Source: a virus. Taken from it: a stretch of 20,543 bases of DNA. The stretch is from positions 1-20,543 of the IMG/VR virus record IMGVR_UViG_3300028423_000153, one strand, 5' to 3'. The first letter of the stretch is position 1. Each line of letters starts with the position of its first letter. Under the pieces are notes generated by a model that was not told the origin of the DNA, searched no databases, and was given only the letters and a program-made list of their open reading frames with translations. This document shows, piece after piece, positions 19,899 through 20,543 of this stretch. The translations under genes were made by a program, and so were the position numbers.

Positions 19899-20543
19899 AT
19901 GCTTTCTTTTAAATCGTATCTGACAGAAGCTAGTTTAAGCAAAACGCAACTGGACAAACGCGATAACTACGAAGTGTTTGCAACAAAAATAAGAGATGGG
20001 TTGCCTTTCGTGACGAACACTGGCGAAGAAGTCGTAATCGGGTATCGTGATCGTGAAAGAAACAAGCAACTTTATGATCAGATCATTGAGAATGAATATC
20101 AAGCAATCGTTGATTTATTTAAGAAGGGTAGCACGATAGTTCTACCGACTATAGACGGTAAAGGTCTGCGTCTAAGTAGCTTGAAGAAGACAAAGGAGTT
20201 TGGTTCGACTGGTAGAACTGGAACCGAAGACGAAGACATTCAGGTGAGAAGACTTAACGGCATGATACAAAAGATCATGGAAGAGACAAACATGCCGTAT
20301 GTTTCAATCAAGATTGCAGGTGAAACACACAAGATTGTTCGCTTTGAGAAAACATCTGGAACACCTAAGTCTGACATTCACGGAATAGACGTTAAAGGAA
20401 ATCAAGTGATTTGGCTATCCCTTAAAAAGGGCTCTAGTGCAAAACACTTTGGTCAGTATGGTGGAATGACACCCAAAGGCGAAAGAGTTATCGCAGAGAC
20501 AAGGGAAGCCAAACAGTTTGTCGATGCAGTAAAACAGTGGTTG
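19899..20543 (+). CDS. Late protein with capsid-targeting-like N-terminus, possible PD-(D/E)XK-like nuclease (3' partial)
   Basis: At least 215 residues, open at the window's right edge, with GAGG before the ATG. The N-terminus MLSFKSYLTEA resembles the 'MK(T/S)(Y/F)..F(I/L).EA' propeptides of T4 internal capsid proteins, where the prohead protease cuts after (L/I)-x-E. The C-terminal part 'TPKSDIHGIDVKGNQVIWLS' followed by LKKG, then HFGQYGGMTPKGER, looks like phage proteins with 'pKaDf.l.......viWiShK.G....FqqwGG', whose D...SxK arrangement hints at a restriction-endonuclease-like fold. If both readings hold, it is packaged in the head and may be injected. The nuclease suggestion is weak. 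Confidence 0.6.
   Translation, partial: MLSFKSYLTEASLSKTQLDKRDNYEVFATKIRDGLPFVTNTGEEVVIGYRDRERNKQLYDQIIENEYQAIVDLFKKGSTIVLPTIDGKGLRLSSLKKTKEFGSTGRTGTEDEDIQVRRLNGMIQKIMEETNMPYVSIKIAGETHKIVRFEKTSGTPKSDIHGIDVKGNQVIWLSLKKGSSAKHFGQYGGMTPKGERVIAETREAKQFVDAVKQWL

Overview
This window looks like the early and replication region of a T4-related tailed phage (myovirus). Most of the T4 replisome and recombination set is present in near-T4 order on the + strand: sliding clamp gp45, clamp loader gp44 and gp62, translational repressor RegA, DNA polymerase gp43, recombinase UvsX and helicase gp41. A DexA-like exonuclease, a dUTPase, a dATP/dGTP-diphosphohydrolase-like protein and an Hsp20 chaperone are interspersed. 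Early promoters are host-type sigma70 (TTGACA-like, mostly exactly 17 bp, TATAAT-like). T4-type late promoters (TATAAATA) also occur. The host cannot be fixed from the sequence; it is probably a Gram-negative bacterium, and no cyanophage photosynthesis genes are seen.

Layout. 1-427: tail of a methyltransferase-like gene and a sigma-region-4-like HTH gene. 501-4840: a chain of coupled genes (DUF262-HNH nuclease, DexA-like exonuclease, nucleotide hydrolase, glycosyltransferase, gp45, small acidic protein). 4860-8528: promoter, gp44, GIY-YIG nuclease, zinc ribbon, gp62, RegA, dUTPase, Hsp20, micro-ORF. 8535-15649: UUCG terminator, promoter, gene 43 split by an HNH gene, small conserved gene, uvsX, gene 41 split by an opposite-strand HNH gene, small gene, terminator. 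15811-19794: about 14 small early genes in promoter-headed sets (zincin, LigA-domain-Ia-like protein and mostly unknowns), including a GC-richer patch and a possible small pseudogene. 19822-20543: strong terminator fused to a late promoter, then a partial late gene with a capsid-targeting-like N-terminus.

Most notable: (i) gene 43 is broken into two ORFs so that proofreading motifs Exo I/II and Exo III lie on different polypeptides; (ii) gene 41 is also broken, but the segment that should carry the Walker A P-loop is absent, and the second half begins with an intein-like (Hint) segment joined directly to helicase sequence; (iii) both HNH genes at these breaks have their own T4-type late promoter; (iv) three early promoters share a TTCGAATC element at the same place between -35 and -10, and another has an 18-bp-paired palindrome there, suggesting dedicated operators.

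All functional calls come from reading motifs and recalled family sequences. No database search was possible.
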